Assembly: GCA_000585075.1 (NCBI GenBank)
Contig: JEMY01000015.1
Span: 33,150 to 97,149 of the forward strand
DNA from: Candidatus Accumulibacter regalis
GTDB taxonomy: Bacteria; Pseudomonadota; Gammaproteobacteria; Burkholderiales; Rhodocyclaceae
Direction of reading: 5' to 3'
DNA: 64,000 nucleotides
Position 1 is the stretch's first letter; each line of letters opens with the position of its first letter. Shown here in pieces: positions 18,231 to 28,760 of the stretch. A program made the position numbers and the translations under genes. The notes beneath the pieces are model-generated. The model saw only the letters and a program-made list of their open reading frames with translations, searched no databases and had not been told where the DNA came from.

Positions 18231-21200
18231 ATGGCAATGACCAATGAATCCACCGTCAATCTGCGGCGCAACCTGCGCGAAATAGCCGAGCAACAGAATC
18301 TGCCCGCGCGCGTGGACGAGTATCTCGAATGCTACTTCGCCGATGGCGAGCTCAGCGACGCCAGTGACGCCAGCCCGGAAGAACTTCTCGGCGCGGCCGT
18401 CCAGCATTTTCGCCTGGGCGACGTGCGACCGCCGGGACAAGCTGCCGTCGCTCTGTACACTCCGGATTTCGACCGGCACGGCTGGCATTCTCCGCATACC
18501 GTAATCGATGTCGTGACCGACGACATGCCGTTCCTGGTCGATTCGATCACCATGGTCGTCTACCGCCATGGCCTGGTCATCCATCGCTTGCTGCATCCTC
18601 TGCTGGCCACCGAGAGGAATACCGAGGGCCACCTGCAACGCACCTTGGCACGCGGCGCCACGGGCAGTCAGCCCGAGTCGTGGATTCACCTCGAGATCGA
18701 CCGTGTCGGCGACGCCGCACTGCTTGAGCAACTGCGTCAGGAGATTGCCGGCGTCCTCGTCGATGTGCGTGCTGCAGTCGAAGACGTCGCAGCCATACAG
18801 AGCTGCATGCAACAAGCGTACGACGAGATGATCGCCGTACCAGGTCCAGAGAGTGATGAAGCGGGGGCCTATCTGCGCTGGATCGGCGTCAATAATTTTG
18901 TCTTTCTCGGCTATGCCGATTACGTCGTAAACGCGCAAGGCAGTGCGCTTGCTCGTGTCGATGAGAGCGGGCGCGGCATCCTCCGTCACGACGATCACCC
19001 GGGATTTGGTCATTGCCTGGCGGGATTTCAGGGGGCCGTCGCCGAGTTGGGCAGAGATCCGTCGCCGCTGATTCTGGTCAAGACCGACGCGCGCTCGACC
19101 GTTCATCGCTCGGCCTACCTCGACTTCATCGGCGTCAAGCGCTATGGCGCCGCCGGCAACGTCGTCGGCCTGCGCGCGCTGGTCGGCCTGTACACGGCGC
19201 ACGTCTATCACGTGGCGGCCACCGACATTCCCATCCTGCGGCGCAAGATAACGGCGGTCAGGGAAGCCATCGGCTTCATCCCGCGCAGTCACCGCGACAA
19301 GACCCTGCTCAATGTCCTCGAAACCTATCCGCGCGATGAGTTGATCGAGATCGCGCAGGACGACCTGATGGCCATTGCGCGTGGCATTGTTTCTCTGCAC
19401 GAACGCGAGCAGGTGCGGGTCTTCATGCGCAACGATGCATGGGGGCGCTACGTCTCGGTGATGGTCTACATGCCGCGCGATCATTTTGACACCCGCCTGC
19501 GCAAGCGAATTTCAGCGCTGCTCAACGAAACGCTTGCTGCCGAGAATGTCGATTTCTTCATCATGCTCGGCGAATCGCGGCTGGCGCGTATCCACTTCAT
19601 TGTTCACACTCCGGTTGGCACGACCTACGACTACGATGCCGAGGCCATCGAAAGACAGGTTGCGCGCATCGTTCGTGGCTGGGCCGACGAACTGAAGCAC
19701 AATCTCATCGGGCATTACGGTGAGGAGCGCGGTAACGCTCTCTTGCGTCGCTACGCTTCAGAATTACCACAGTTTTATCAGGAGCGTGTCACGCCCGCCT
19801 CGGCGGTGTCCGACCTCGAACGTCTGGAGGCGGCCGAAAGCAGTGGGCGGGTGGAAGTGAAGCTCAGCGCTGCGCAAGGAGACGATGGCTCACACCAGCA
19901 CGTAAAACTGTTCCGCCGTGGTCGCCCGCGACCGCTTTCGGCGATCCTGCCGATTCTCGAGAATCTGGGCCTGACGGTGCTTTCGGAGCAGCCGTTCAAC
20001 CTGCCACAGAGCGATCTGCACGTCGCCGACTTTGCCGTCCAGTTGCCTGACCCGGCTGCGCTCGACGACGACGGTACGCGGCGGGCCTTCGTCGACCTGC
20101 TCGAAAGCCTGCTTCGCGACGAGGCCGAGAATGACGGCTTCAACCGCTTGGTCCTGCTCGCGGGTCTCAATGGCCGCCAGATCGGCATCCTGCGCGCCTA
20201 CCGCCGCTACCTGCGGCAAGCTGGATTGCCTTTCAGCCAGGCCTACATCGAGCAATGTCTGGCGACGCACTCGAGCATTACGCGCGGTCTGGTCGACCTC
20301 TTCGAAGCCTTGTTCTCGCCAAGCGCCGACGATGCGCGTGCCAAAGCCATTTCCGACGAGCTGAGCGCGGCTCTGCTGCAGGTCAGCAATCCCAACGACG
20401 ATCGCATCCTTGCGGCCATGCAGACGGTCATCGAGGCGACTCTGCGCACCAACGCCTATCAGGCGGCCAGCGACGGCAAAGCCCGCGACTACCTGGCCAT
20501 GAAGCTTTCGTCGCGCGATATTCCGTTCCTGCCCGAGCCTGCGCCGCTGTACGAAATCTTCGTCTATAGCGATCGCGTCGAAGGCGTGCACCTGCGTGGC
20601 GCACGCGTGGCGCGTGGCGGTCTGCGCTGGTCCGACCGGATGGAGGACTTCCGTACCGAGGTGCTCGGTCTGGTCAAGGCCCAGATGGTGAAGAACGCAG
20701 TGATCGTTCCGCTGGGTTCGAAGGGCGGCTTCGTCTGCAAGCGCCCGCCACCGGCCACGGACCGCGAAGCCTTCCAGGCCGAAGGGATCGCCTGCTACTC
20801 GACTTTCATCCGCGGTCTGCTCGATCTGACCGACAACCTGGTCGATGGCCAGGTCGTTCCGCCACGCGGCGTACGCCGTCGTGACGGCGACGATGCCTAC
20901 CTGGTGGTTGCCGCCGACAAGGGGACAGCCACCTTCTCCGACATCGCCAACGGGATCGCCATCGAGTACGGTTTCTGGCTCGGCGATGCATTTGCCTCAG
21001 GTGGGTCGGTGGGTTACGACCACAAGAAAATGGGCATCACCGCCCGCGGCGCCTGGGAAGCGGTCAAGCGGCATTTCCGCGAGCTGGGGCTGGATACGCA
21101 AACGCAGCCATTCACCGTCGTTGGCGTTGGCGACATGTCCGGGGACGTATTTGGCAATGGCATGTTGCTCTCGCCGCAGATCAAGCTGATTGCCGCTTTC

Positions 21201-22904
21201 GATCACCGCCACCTGTTCCTCGACCCGAACCCCGACCCGGCGACCAGCTACGCAGAGCGGCAACGTCTTTTCGCGCTGCCGCGCTCGTCGTGGGCGGACT
21301 ACGACGCGGCCTTGATTTCCGCCGGTGGTGGCGTCTGGTCGCGCAGCGCCAAGACCATCCCGCTGTCGCCCGAGGTACGTTCGTGGCTGGGGACCGCAGC
21401 CATCCAGTTGCCTCCGCACGAGCTGATCAAGATCATTCTGCAGGCGCCGGTCGATTTGCTCTACAACGGCGGTATCGGGACCTACGTCAAAGCCAGTAGC
21501 GAAAGTCATCAAGAAGCCAACGACCGGGGCAACGACATTCTCCGGGTCGACGCCAGTCAACTGCAGGCGCGGGTGATCGGTGAAGGCGGCAACCTCGGGC
21601 TGACCCAGCCCGGCCGTATCGAGTTTGCGTTGCACGGTGGCCGCATATTCACCGACGCCATCGACAACTCGGCCGGCGTGGACTGCTCCGACCACGAGGT
21701 CAACATCAAGATCCTGCTCGCCGGGCTGATCAGCCGTGGTGACGTGACCGGCAAGCAGCGCGACGCGCTGCTTGCGTCGATGACCGACGAGGTCGGGCGC
21801 CTGGTCCTGGCCGACAACTATCAGCAGACGCAGGCCATTGCGCTTGAAGCAGCGGCCGGGCGTGAATTGATCGAAGCGCATGGCCGTTTCATTCGCAATC
21901 TGGAGGCCAAAGGCGCTTTGCGACGCGCCATCGAGGCGCTGCCCGATGACAAGCGCCTGGCCGAGCGCGCGCAGCAGGGACGGGGTCTCAGTGCGCCGGA
22001 ACTCTCGGTACTCCTGGCCTACGCCAAGATCACGCTGAAGGAAGCCATCCTGGCTTCGGAGTTGCCCGACAGCAAAGACGTCTACGAGTTGCTGGTGAAC
22101 TACTTCCCGGCGGCCGTGCTCGGACCGTGCAGCGAATTGCTGCCGACGCACCCCTTGAAGCGCGACATCATCACCACGCAACTGGTCAATCGCCTGGTTA
22201 ACCGGATGGGGACGATTTTTGTCATGGAAGTCAGCGACGAGACCGGTGCTTCGCCGGCGGAGGTGGCCGGCGCCTGGTACGCAGCCAGCAGCGTGCTCGA
22301 CGCTGAAGCGCTATGGCGAGACGTCGAATCCATGGATCTGGTGGTCGACGCGGCTACCCAGATGGCGCTGATGGTCGACCTGCGGACGATGACCGGGGCG
22401 GCGACTCGGCTGCTGGTCACGCAGCATGTCGGCGGTGCATCGATCGGCGACATGATCGCCGAGTACCGCCCGGCGGTGGTCGACGCCATGGAGCGCATTC
22501 GTGCCGGCGGCAGTGGTGCGCAGGGGGTCGCGCAACTGCTCGAAGCGCGTGCGCAGATCGTCGCCGCATTCGAGCTGGTGAATCTTGCCCGCGCCTGCGC
22601 TTACCCCTTGAGTCAGGTTGCCGGCGCGCTTGGCGAACTGGCGGAGCAGCTTGACCTCGACTGGCTCGGCACGGCCATCAACCGGCTTCCGGCGGGCAAC
22701 CGCTGGCAGGCACGGGCACGCGCTCAGCTCTCCGCCGAGTTGACCAGTCTTCGCCAGCAGCTCTTGCAGCAGGTGTTGGGCGGCTCCCTGCCGGCGACCG
22801 ACCAGGCCGGTGCCGTGATTGACGAGCTCAAGAGCAACGTCCCTCAGGACCTGGCCATGCTTTCTGCCGGTCTGGCAGAAGCCAGGCGGCTGCTGGCCTC
22901 CTGA
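18231..22904 (+). CDS. gdhB: NAD-specific glutamate dehydrogenase, large (~180 kDa) type
   Basis: Oxidative deamination of glutamate to 2-oxoglutarate, cytoplasmic, catabolic. 1557 aa, the size of the large L-GDH class (about 1600 aa in Pseudomonas and Streptomyces). N-terminal ACT-like regulatory region; catalytic core near residue 795 with GGLRWSDRMEDFRTEV and KNAVIVPLGSKGGFV (substrate Lys region); nucleotide-binding VGVGDMSGDVFGNG near residue 963. Another ATG lies at 18237; ATG 18231 has GGAGAG 5-10 bases upstream. Large GDHs are allosterically controlled by amino acids in known cases. It lies downstream of a secreted asparaginase and an amino-acid binding protein. Confidence 0.94.
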   Translation: MAMTNESTVNLRRNLREIAEQQNLPARVDEYLECYFADGELSDASDASPEELLGAAVQHFRLGDVRPPGQAAVALYTPDFDRHGWHSPHTVIDVVTDDMPFLVDSITMVVYRHGLVIHRLLHPLLATERNTEGHLQRTLARGATGSQPESWIHLEIDRVGDAALLEQLRQEIAGVLVDVRAAVEDVAAIQSCMQQAYDEMIAVPGPESDEAGAYLRWIGVNNFVFLGYADYVVNAQGSALARVDESGRGILRHDDHPGFGHCLAGFQGAVAELGRDPSPLILVKTDARSTVHRSAYLDFIGVKRYGAAGNVVGLRALVGLYTAHVYHVAATDIPILRRKITAVREAIGFIPRSHRDKTLLNVLETYPRDELIEIAQDDLMAIARGIVSLHEREQVRVFMRNDAWGRYVSVMVYMPRDHFDTRLRKRISALLNETLAAENVDFFIMLGESRLARIHFIVHTPVGTTYDYDAEAIERQVARIVRGWADELKHNLIGHYGEERGNALLRRYASELPQFYQERVTPASAVSDLERLEAAESSGRVEVKLSAAQGDDGSHQHVKLFRRGRPRPLSAILPILENLGLTVLSEQPFNLPQSDLHVADFAVQLPDPAALDDDGTRRAFVDLLESLLRDEAENDGFNRLVLLAGLNGRQIGILRAYRRYLRQAGLPFSQAYIEQCLATHSSITRGLVDLFEALFSPSADDARAKAISDELSAALLQVSNPNDDRILAAMQTVIEATLRTNAYQAASDGKARDYLAMKLSSRDIPFLPEPAPLYEIFVYSDRVEGVHLRGARVARGGLRWSDRMEDFRTEVLGLVKAQMVKNAVIVPLGSKGGFVCKRPPPATDREAFQAEGIACYSTFIRGLLDLTDNLVDGQVVPPRGVRRRDGDDAYLVVAADKGTATFSDIANGIAIEYGFWLGDAFASGGSVGYDHKKMGITARGAWEAVKRHFRELGLDTQTQPFTVVGVGDMSGDVFGNGMLLSPQIKLIAAFDHRHLFLDPNPDPATSYAERQRLFALPRSSWADYDAALISAGGGVWSRSAKTIPLSPEVRSWLGTAAIQLPPHELIKIILQAPVDLLYNGGIGTYVKASSESHQEANDRGNDILRVDASQLQARVIGEGGNLGLTQPGRIEFALHGGRIFTDAIDNSAGVDCSDHEVNIKILLAGLISRGDVTGKQRDALLASMTDEVGRLVLADNYQQTQAIALEAAAGRELIEAHGRFIRNLEAKGALRRAIEALPDDKRLAERAQQGRGLSAPELSVLLAYAKITLKEAILASELPDSKDVYELLVNYFPAAVLGPCSELLPTHPLKRDIITTQLVNRLVNRMGTIFVMEVSDETGASPAEVAGAWYAASSVLDAEALWRDVESMDLVVDAATQMALMVDLRTMTGAATRLLVTQHVGGASIGDMIAEYRPAVVDAMERIRAGGSGAQGVAQLLEARAQIVAAFELVNLARACAYPLSQVAGALGELAEQLDLDWLGTAINRLPAGNRWQARARAQLSAELTSLRQQLLQQVLGGSLPATDQAGAVIDELKSNVPQDLAMLSAGLAEARRLLAS

Positions 22905-23109
22905 CGCGTTTGCGGCAGGCGCTTCCGCTCGTCGCGAGCGGGGACAGCGCCTGCGCCGGCGCGTGCGGTGAGTGCCGGGCAGGCGGGTCAATGCGGCGTC
23001 TTGGCGGCCATAATTATGAATTTCGCGGAGACCGTTGAAGGGTTTTGGTGTAGAATTGCTTGCCAGCTGCGAAGCCTTGATGGGCTCGCAAATCCCCTCA
23101 GGATCCTCG

Positions 23110-23661
23110 ATGCCGCTGCCCCCCCCCACCGCCGAACGCACCCGCATGCACGTCCGCAGCGTTCAGCTCGAGGGCTACAAGCGCAATGACGGCTGCTGGG
23201 ACATCGAGGCGCGCCTACGGGACGTCAAGGATCACGACTATCCCCTGTCGTCGGGTCTGCGCAAGCAGGGCGAAGCGGTACACGACATGTGGGTGCGGGT
23301 GACCATTGATGCGCAGATGAACATCCTGGATGCGGCTGCCTGCGTCGATGCCATGCCGTATGTCGGCTACTGCGATCGGATTGCCCCGGATTACACGCAG
23401 CTGATCGGGCTCAATCTTTTTCATGGTTTCCGTACGGCAGTCAAGAATCTGTTTCGTAGCACGCGCGGTTGCTCGCATGTCAGCGAGCTGGTGACCTTTC
23501 TGCCGACTGCCGCGCTGCAGACCTTCGCCAGTGACGTACATGACAACGACGATAATGGGCATAAGCCCTATCAGCTTGATCGTTGCCACGCGCTGGAGTC
23601 GCATTCGGACGCGGTTCAGCGCTATTACCCGCGCTGGTACCGTGGCCAGAAGCCCGGGTAG
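23110..23661 (+). CDS. DUF2889 family protein
   Basis: 183 aa, no signal peptide or membrane segment. N-terminus MPLPPPTAERTRMHVRSVQL then EGYKRNDGCWDIEARLRDVK matches the DUF2889 pattern as I recall it. Other recognisable parts: MWVRVTIDAQMNILDA and CDRIAPDYTQLIG. Function unknown. The frame is open to a TTG at 23035, but the ATG at 23110 has AGGA 7-10 bases upstream and gives the family N-terminus. Sits alone between gdhB and sucCD. Confidence is for the family, not for a role. Confidence 0.75.
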   Translation: MPLPPPTAERTRMHVRSVQLEGYKRNDGCWDIEARLRDVKDHDYPLSSGLRKQGEAVHDMWVRVTIDAQMNILDAAACVDAMPYVGYCDRIAPDYTQLIGLNLFHGFRTAVKNLFRSTRGCSHVSELVTFLPTAALQTFASDVHDNDDNGHKPYQLDRCHALESHSDAVQRYYPRWYRGQKPG

Positions 23662-23677
23662 GACGTTCTGCCTGCGG

Positions 23678-23715
23678 TTCGTTACATTCGTTACCGTTCG
23701 TTACACTTCGCAACC
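23678..23715 (+). repeat. Helically spaced short repeats upstream of sucC
   Basis: Three copies of TTCGTTAC(A/C) start at 23678, 23687 and 23697, and a degenerate TTCGCAACC at 23707. Steps are 9, 10 and 10 bases, about one helical turn. The array ends 22 bases before the sucC ATG. It could be a regulator-binding array or a slippage product. Confidence 0.6.
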
Positions 23716-23737
23716 TTAACTCAAGCAAGGAAAGCGC

Positions 23738-24898
23738 ATGAAAATTCACGAATATCAGGGTAAGCAACTCCTGAAGAAATTCGGCGTTGCCGTTCCGCGC
23801 GGGGTCTTCTGCCAATCCGTCGATGAAGCGGTCAAGGCAGCCGAATCCCTGGGAGGCAATCTCTGGGTCGTCAAGGCCCAGATCCACGCAGGCGGCCGTG
23901 GCAAAGGCGGAGGTGTCAAGGTCGCCAAGTCGCTGGACGAAGTCCGCGAGTTTGCCGGCCAGATCCTCGGCATGCAGTTGGTGACGCACCAGACCGGGCC
24001 GGTCGGCCAGAAGGTCCGTCGCTTGCTGATCGAAGAGGGTGCCGACATCCGCAAGGAGTACTACGTTGCTGCGCTGACCGATCGCACCACCCAGACCGTG
24101 GCGATGATGGCCTCTTCCGAAGGCGGCATGGATATCGAGAAGGTCGCCCACGATACGCCGGAGAAAATCCTCAAGGTCTTCGTCGACCCCGAGGAAGGTT
24201 TGAGCGCCAAGCAAGCGGCCGAACTAGCCACCGGCATCGGCGTTCCCGCCGCGTCGGTCGACAGCGCGGTCGCCGCGCTGCAGGGGCTTTTCAAGTGCTA
24301 CATGGAAACCGACGCTTCGCTGGCCGAGATCAACCCGCTGATTCTCGAAGGCGATGGCAACATCAAGGCGATCGACGCCAAGTTCAACTTCGACTCCAAC
24401 GCCCTTTATCGTCAGCCCGAGATCGTGGCTTTCCGCGACCTCGACGAAGAGGATCCTGACGAGCTCGAAGCGTCCAAGCACGACCTTTCCTACATTTCGC
24501 TCGATGGCAACATCGGCTGCCTGGTGAATGGTGCCGGCCTGGCGATGGCGACCATGGACACCATCAAGTACTTCGGTGCCGAGCCTGCCAATTTCCTCGA
24601 CGTCGGCGGCGGTGCAACCACCGACAAAGTCACCTCGGCCTTCCAGATCATGCTCAAGAATCCCAAGGTCAAGGGCATTCTGGTTAACATTTTTGGCGGC
24701 ATCATGCGTTGCGACACGATCGCCACCGGCGTCGTCGCGGCAGCCAGGGAAACGCATCTCTCCGTCCCGCTGGTGGTGCGCATGAAGGGGACCAACGAAG
24801 ATATCGGCAAGAAGATCCTGAGCGATTCCGGATTGCCGATCATCACTGCGGATTCAATGGCTGACGCCGCCACCAAGATCGTTGCTGCGGTCAAGTAA
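23738..24898 (+). CDS. sucC: Succinyl-CoA ligase (ADP-forming), beta subunit
   Basis: Converts succinyl-CoA to succinate with ATP formation in the TCA cycle, or the reverse in reductive or propionate pathways. 386 aa (E. coli 388). ATP-grasp N-terminus [54 protein letters not shown] and [13 protein letters not shown] at 23738 with AAGGAA upstream. Nine bases before sucD. Confidence 0.97.
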   Translation: MKIHEYQGKQLLKKFGVAVPRGVFCQSVDEAVKAAESLGGNLWVVKAQIHAGGRGKGGGVKVAKSLDEVREFAGQILGMQLVTHQTGPVGQKVRRLLIEEGADIRKEYYVAALTDRTTQTVAMMASSEGGMDIEKVAHDTPEKILKVFVDPEEGLSAKQAAELATGIGVPAASVDSAVAALQGLFKCYMETDASLAEINPLILEGDGNIKAIDAKFNFDSNALYRQPEIVAFRDLDEEDPDELEASKHDLSYISLDGNIGCLVNGAGLAMATMDTIKYFGAEPANFLDVGGGATTDKVTSAFQIMLKNPKVKGILVNIFGGIMRCDTIATGVVAAARETHLSVPLVVRMKGTNEDIGKKILSDSGLPIITADSMADAATKIVAAVK

Positions 24899-24907
24899 GG
24901 AGCCAAC

Positions 24908-25801
24908 ATGTCGATTCTGATCAACAAAGACACCAAAATCATCACCCAGGGCATGACCGGAAAGACCGGGCAGTTTCACACCGAGAAGTGCCAGGAATAC
25001 GCTAACGGCAAGTACTGCTTCGTTGCCGGCGTCAACCCCAAGAAGGCCGGCGAGAGCCTGCTGGGCATCCCAATCTTTGGCTCGGTAAAGGACGCTGCTG
25101 CCGAGACCGGCGCCACTGTTTCGGTGATCTACGTACCGCCGCCAGGTGCCGCCGCTGCAATCTGGGAAGCCGTCGAAGCCGACCTCGACCTGGTGGTCTG
25201 TATTACCGAGGGTATTCCGGTTCGTGACATGCTCGTCGTGCGCAACCGGATGAAAAAGCGCGAAGCCGCCGGCGGCAAGAAGACCCTGTTGCTTGGCCCG
25301 AACTGCCCCGGCCTGATTACCCCGGATGAAGTCAAGATCGGGATCATGCCAGGTCACATCCATCGCAAGGGCCGCATCGGCGTCGTTTCACGTTCCGGCA
25401 CCTTGACCTACGAAGCCGTTGGCCAGTTGACCGAAATTGGTCTTGGTCAGTCGACGGCCGTCGGTACAGGCGGCGATCCGATCAATGGTCTCAAGCACAT
25501 CGACATCATGCGCTTGTTCAACGACGATCCCGATACCGATGCCGTGATCATGATCGGCGAAATCGGCGGCCCCGACGAAGCTGACGCCGCGATGTGGTGC
25601 AAGGCCAACATGAAGAAGCCCATCGTCGGCTTCATTGCTGGCGTTACCGCTCCGGCCGGCAAGCGCATGGGTCATGCCGGCGCGCTGATCTCCGGCGGCG
25701 CAGACACTGCTGATGCCAAGCTGGCGATCATGGAAGAGTGTGGTTTCACGGTGACGCGCGATCCGTCGGAAATGGGCAAACTGATCAAGAAACTGATCTA
25801 G
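24908..25801 (+). CDS. sucD: Succinyl-CoA ligase, alpha subunit
   Basis: 297 aa (E. coli 289). Binds CoA and carries the phosphohistidine. Motifs: [61 protein letters not shown], and the active-site His in [13 protein letters not shown]. Forms the alpha2beta2 or alpha-beta enzyme with SucC. Ends before a strong terminator. Confidence 0.97.
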   Translation: MSILINKDTKIITQGMTGKTGQFHTEKCQEYANGKYCFVAGVNPKKAGESLLGIPIFGSVKDAAAETGATVSVIYVPPPGAAAAIWEAVEADLDLVVCITEGIPVRDMLVVRNRMKKREAAGGKKTLLLGPNCPGLITPDEVKIGIMPGHIHRKGRIGVVSRSGTLTYEAVGQLTEIGLGQSTAVGTGGDPINGLKHIDIMRLFNDDPDTDAVIMIGEIGGPDEADAAMWCKANMKKPIVGFIAGVTAPAGKRMGHAGALISGGADTADAKLAIMEECGFTVTRDPSEMGKLIKKLI

Positions 25802-25831
25802 GCGCAGCCGTTTGGCTGAAGTCCAGGCAAG

Positions 25832-25859
25832 AAGGGCAGACCGCGGTCTGCCCTTTTTT
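25832..25859 (+). terminator. Rho-independent terminator after sucD
   Basis: Palindrome AAGGGCAGACC / GGTCTGCCCTT centred at 25843-25844, followed by T at 25854-25859. Ends the sucCD transcript. Confidence 0.92.
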
Positions 25860-25999
25860 GTGGGCAAGCGCCGTGCGCCGATTGGGCGAGGCCATTTCCC
25901 GGTAGAATCGACGATGCAGGTTTGCCGTGTGGGTCATCGTGCAAGCAGGACAATGCCTGCGCATCGTCAAACGACAAGTGTTACGAGTGCGAGAAGAAA

Positions 26000-26959
26000 A
26001 TGGCACTGTTTCTGAGTGAAAAGGATGTTGAGCAGCTGTTGACCATGCCGCTGGCGCTGGAGGCGGTCGAGGCAGCACATCGCCAGCTTTCGACCACGAC
26101 GGCCTGCGACGTGCCACGGCAGCGAACGCGCCTGCCGCAGACGACGCTGCATATCCTGCAGGGTGCCTTGCCGCAGCTGGACGCCATTGGCTACAAGGCC
26201 TATACCAGCAACCGCTCCGGCGTGCGCTTCCTGGTACACCTCTTCCAAGCGTCGACGGGCCGCCTGCAGGCGGTGATCGAGGCCGACCGCCTGGGCATGA
26301 TGCGTACCGGGGCCGCCTCCGGCGTCGCCACCCGCTGGCTGGCCAGAGCCGATGCGCAGGTCGCGGGTGTCTTTGGTGCCGGCTGGCAAGCCGAAGGGCA
26401 TATCGAAGCGATTGCTGCCGTGCGACCACTACGGCGCGTGAAAGTGTACGCGCGGCGTGCCGATCGGCTGGCGGCATTCTGCACACGGCTGGCAGAACGG
26501 CTGGGTATCGAAATCGTGGCCGCAGCGTCGCCGGAAGAGGTGGTGCGCGGCAGCGATATCGTCAGTACGGTCACCACCGCCTCTGCGCCGCTGTTCGCCG
26601 CCGAGTGGCTATCGCCGGGCACGCACGTCAATGGCGCCGGCTCCAATTCGCTGATCCGCCGCGAAATCGGCGAAGACGTTCTGAAACGCTGCTCGGCGAT
26701 CGTCGTCGACAGCGTTCAGACGGCGCTTTGCGAAGCCGGCGACCTGTTGCCCTTGCTCGAGAAAGGGCGCCTGCAGGCGCGCTCCCTGATCGAGCTCGGC
26801 GACGTGATCTGCGGCCGCCATGCGGGGCGTTCGACGGCAGACGAGATCACGCTCTTCGAGTCACAGGGCATGGCCGTCCAGGACCTGGCGCTCGCCGTGC
26901 GCCTCGAGGCTCTGGCACGTGAGCGTGGCCTGGGTCTCGAATTGCCTTATGGCGGCTAG
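26000..26959 (+). CDS. Ornithine cyclodeaminase / mu-crystallin family protein
   Basis: 319 aa NAD(P)-binding protein. Motifs: N-terminal LSEKDVEQLLTM, GYKAYTSN, EADRLGMMRTGAASGVATRW, Rossmann AGVFGAGWQAEGHI, GSDIVSTVTTA, GTHVNGAGSN. The family includes ornithine cyclodeaminase, alanine dehydrogenase (archaeal), ketimine reductases and amino-acid-derived metabolite dehydrogenases; the substrate is not predictable. ATG at 26000 chosen for the family N-terminus; 26 open codons upstream are Cys-rich and unsupported. Weak ribosome binding site. Single gene after the sucD terminator. Confidence 0.85.
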   Translation: MALFLSEKDVEQLLTMPLALEAVEAAHRQLSTTTACDVPRQRTRLPQTTLHILQGALPQLDAIGYKAYTSNRSGVRFLVHLFQASTGRLQAVIEADRLGMMRTGAASGVATRWLARADAQVAGVFGAGWQAEGHIEAIAAVRPLRRVKVYARRADRLAAFCTRLAERLGIEIVAAASPEEVVRGSDIVSTVTTASAPLFAAEWLSPGTHVNGAGSNSLIRREIGEDVLKRCSAIVVDSVQTALCEAGDLLPLLEKGRLQARSLIELGDVICGRHAGRSTADEITLFESQGMAVQDLALAVRLEALARERGLGLELPYGG

Positions 26960-27128
26960 TGTTGGCACAATGTCTGCCTGAGGGCGTTTCTGAGCGGTCG
27001 CAGCGTTGGCGGCACCGTACGCGCCGGCGCGCGGCGCGCAGCGAATGCCCGCTCGCCGGCGAGCCGCAGGAGGCGGGCGAAGTGAAGGGTAGCCGCCCTG
27101 GCTGGCCGACCAGTTTGGTGGAGAAGAG

Positions 27129-27959
27129 GTGACGAACAGTCTCTTGGGCGCGCTGGCAATGGTCATGCGTACCGACCCCGGACTGGTGCGGGGACAGAAC
27201 GAGGATTCGGTCTTCGTCGACGCCGATCGGGGCCTGGCCATTCTGGCCGACGGCATGGGTGGCTATCAGGCAGGCGAAGTCGCCAGCAACATGGCGACGA
27301 CGCTCCTGTCGAGTGGCCTGCAACGAGCATTCAAGACCTGTGCCGCACATACCATCGACCAGGGTAGCGGGCAATTGTTTGCGCAGCGAGCGCTGGTTGA
27401 ACAGATCGCCGCGGTCAACTCGGCGATCTATCGTGCGGCCGAGGATCAGTCGCGCTTCGGCGGCATGGGCACCACGCTTGTCGCTGCCGTCTTTTGCGAC
27501 GATCGGATGGTCGTCGCGCATATCGGTGATTCGCGTCTCTATCGCTTGCGGGGTGACGAGTTCGTGGCTTTGACGCGCGACCACTCCTTGTTGCAGGAAC
27601 AACTCGACTGTGGCCAAATCTCGGCCGAAGAGGCGCGCTACTCGGTCAATCGCAATCTGGTGACCCGTGCCGTCGGCGTCGATCCGCAGGTAGAGGCAGA
27701 GGTGCACACGCACGTGGTTCACCCGGGTGACGTTTACCTGCTCTGCTCGGATGGCCTCTACGACTTGCTGGAAACAGCCGAGATTCAACACCTGCTGGAG
27801 ATGTTCGGCGCCAACCTTGACCTTGCGGCAATGCAGTTGATACAGCTCGCCAACGACAACGGTGGAGACGACAACATCTCGGTGGTGGTGGTCAAGGTCT
27901 TGCGGGAGTTCCCCGCGCCTCCCGGGCGCTGGTCGAAACTCTTGTCATTGTTTAGATAA
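27129..27959 (+). CDS. PP2C-type Ser/Thr protein phosphatase
   Basis: 276 aa, soluble. Metal-dependent phosphatase motifs: RGQNEDSVFVD, ILADGMGGYQAGEVAS, GMGTTLVAA, AHIGDSRLYRLR, TRDHSL, CSDGLYDLL and GGDDNISVVVV. The Asp residues of the bimetal centre are present. GTG start, GGAG-like purines before it. 14 bases before an FHA gene, then an MBL-fold phosphodiesterase-like gene, forming a signalling operon. No kinase in this operon; a Stk-type kinase with its own PP2C lies at 48-50 kb. Confidence 0.92.
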   Translation: MTNSLLGALAMVMRTDPGLVRGQNEDSVFVDADRGLAILADGMGGYQAGEVASNMATTLLSSGLQRAFKTCAAHTIDQGSGQLFAQRALVEQIAAVNSAIYRAAEDQSRFGGMGTTLVAAVFCDDRMVVAHIGDSRLYRLRGDEFVALTRDHSLLQEQLDCGQISAEEARYSVNRNLVTRAVGVDPQVEAEVHTHVVHPGDVYLLCSDGLYDLLETAEIQHLLEMFGANLDLAAMQLIQLANDNGGDDNISVVVVKVLREFPAPPGRWSKLLSLFR

Positions 27960-27973
27960 GGACGAAAAAGGCG

Positions 27974-28666
27974 ATGGCAAAGCTCATACTCAGCATGGAT
28001 GGTCTGGTACTCAAGGAGATCCCGCTGCTCAAGGAGCGCATGAGTATTGGCCGCAAGGCGCATAACGACATCCAGATCGACAACATGGCGATCAGCGGTG
28101 AACATGCAGCAGTGGTGACCATACTCAATGATTCCTTCCTCGAGGACCTGAACAGTACCAACGGTACGCTGGTCAACGGCCAGTCGGTCAAGAAGCATTT
28201 CCTCAAGGACGGTGATGTGATCGAACTGGGCAAGTACAAGATGAAATACCTCGCCGCGCCGGTAACCCAGGGCGATACGGCAGACTACGACAAAAGCATG
28301 TTGTTTCAGTCCGGGCCGCTCCCCGATGTAGCCACTCTGGGCGATCCCATGGTCGCTGCAGCAGGGCACAGGTCGGTTGCCGCAGTGGCCAGCGCGGCCC
28401 CTTCTGGCGCGGCCATCCAGTTGCTCAATGGCGCCAACGCTGGCCGACAACTGTTGCTGACCAAGACGCTGACCACGCTTGGCAAGCCTGGCTTGCAGGT
28501 GGCAGTGATCGCCAGGAAGCCGAACGGTTACTTCCTGACGCACGTTGAGGGCGCCAGCTTTCCGACGGTGAACGGAAAGACCATTGGCGCGCAGGCCCAT
28601 CCTCTGGCGGACCATGATGTGATCGAACTTGCCGGTGTGAAAATGCATTTCTCCATCAAAGTCTGA
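27974..28666 (+). CDS. FHA-domain protein (two FHA-like domains)
   Basis: 230 aa. FHA domains bind phosphothreonine. N-terminal FHA is canonical: RMSIGRKAHNDIQID, ISGEHAAV, DLNSTNGTLVNG, LKDGDVIELG. The C-terminal half (about 135-230) keeps the fold pattern, AIQLLNGANAGRQLLLTK, FPTVNGKTIG and LADHDVIELAGVKM, but lacks the GR and SxxH motif residues, so it is a degenerate second FHA. Linker is Ala-rich. Likely reads the phosphorylation state controlled by the adjacent PP2C. Confidence 0.88.
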   Translation: MAKLILSMDGLVLKEIPLLKERMSIGRKAHNDIQIDNMAISGEHAAVVTILNDSFLEDLNSTNGTLVNGQSVKKHFLKDGDVIELGKYKMKYLAAPVTQGDTADYDKSMLFQSGPLPDVATLGDPMVAAAGHRSVAAVASAAPSGAAIQLLNGANAGRQLLLTKTLTTLGKPGLQVAVIARKPNGYFLTHVEGASFPTVNGKTIGAQAHPLADHDVIELAGVKMHFSIKV

Positions 28667-28760
28667 TGGGCGATCATTGCTGCCTGCGCGGAGCCTCTGG
28701 GCGCCGGCGCAACGGCAGCAGGCAGCAGGTCCCAAGAACGGAGGGTGCGGCGGAGCGATC

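Noticed and set aside
18150..22181. Long minus-strand frames (444 and 394 codons) across gdhB
   Set aside because: Shadows of the large glutamate dehydrogenase; basic/aspartate-rich translation without motifs or start signals.
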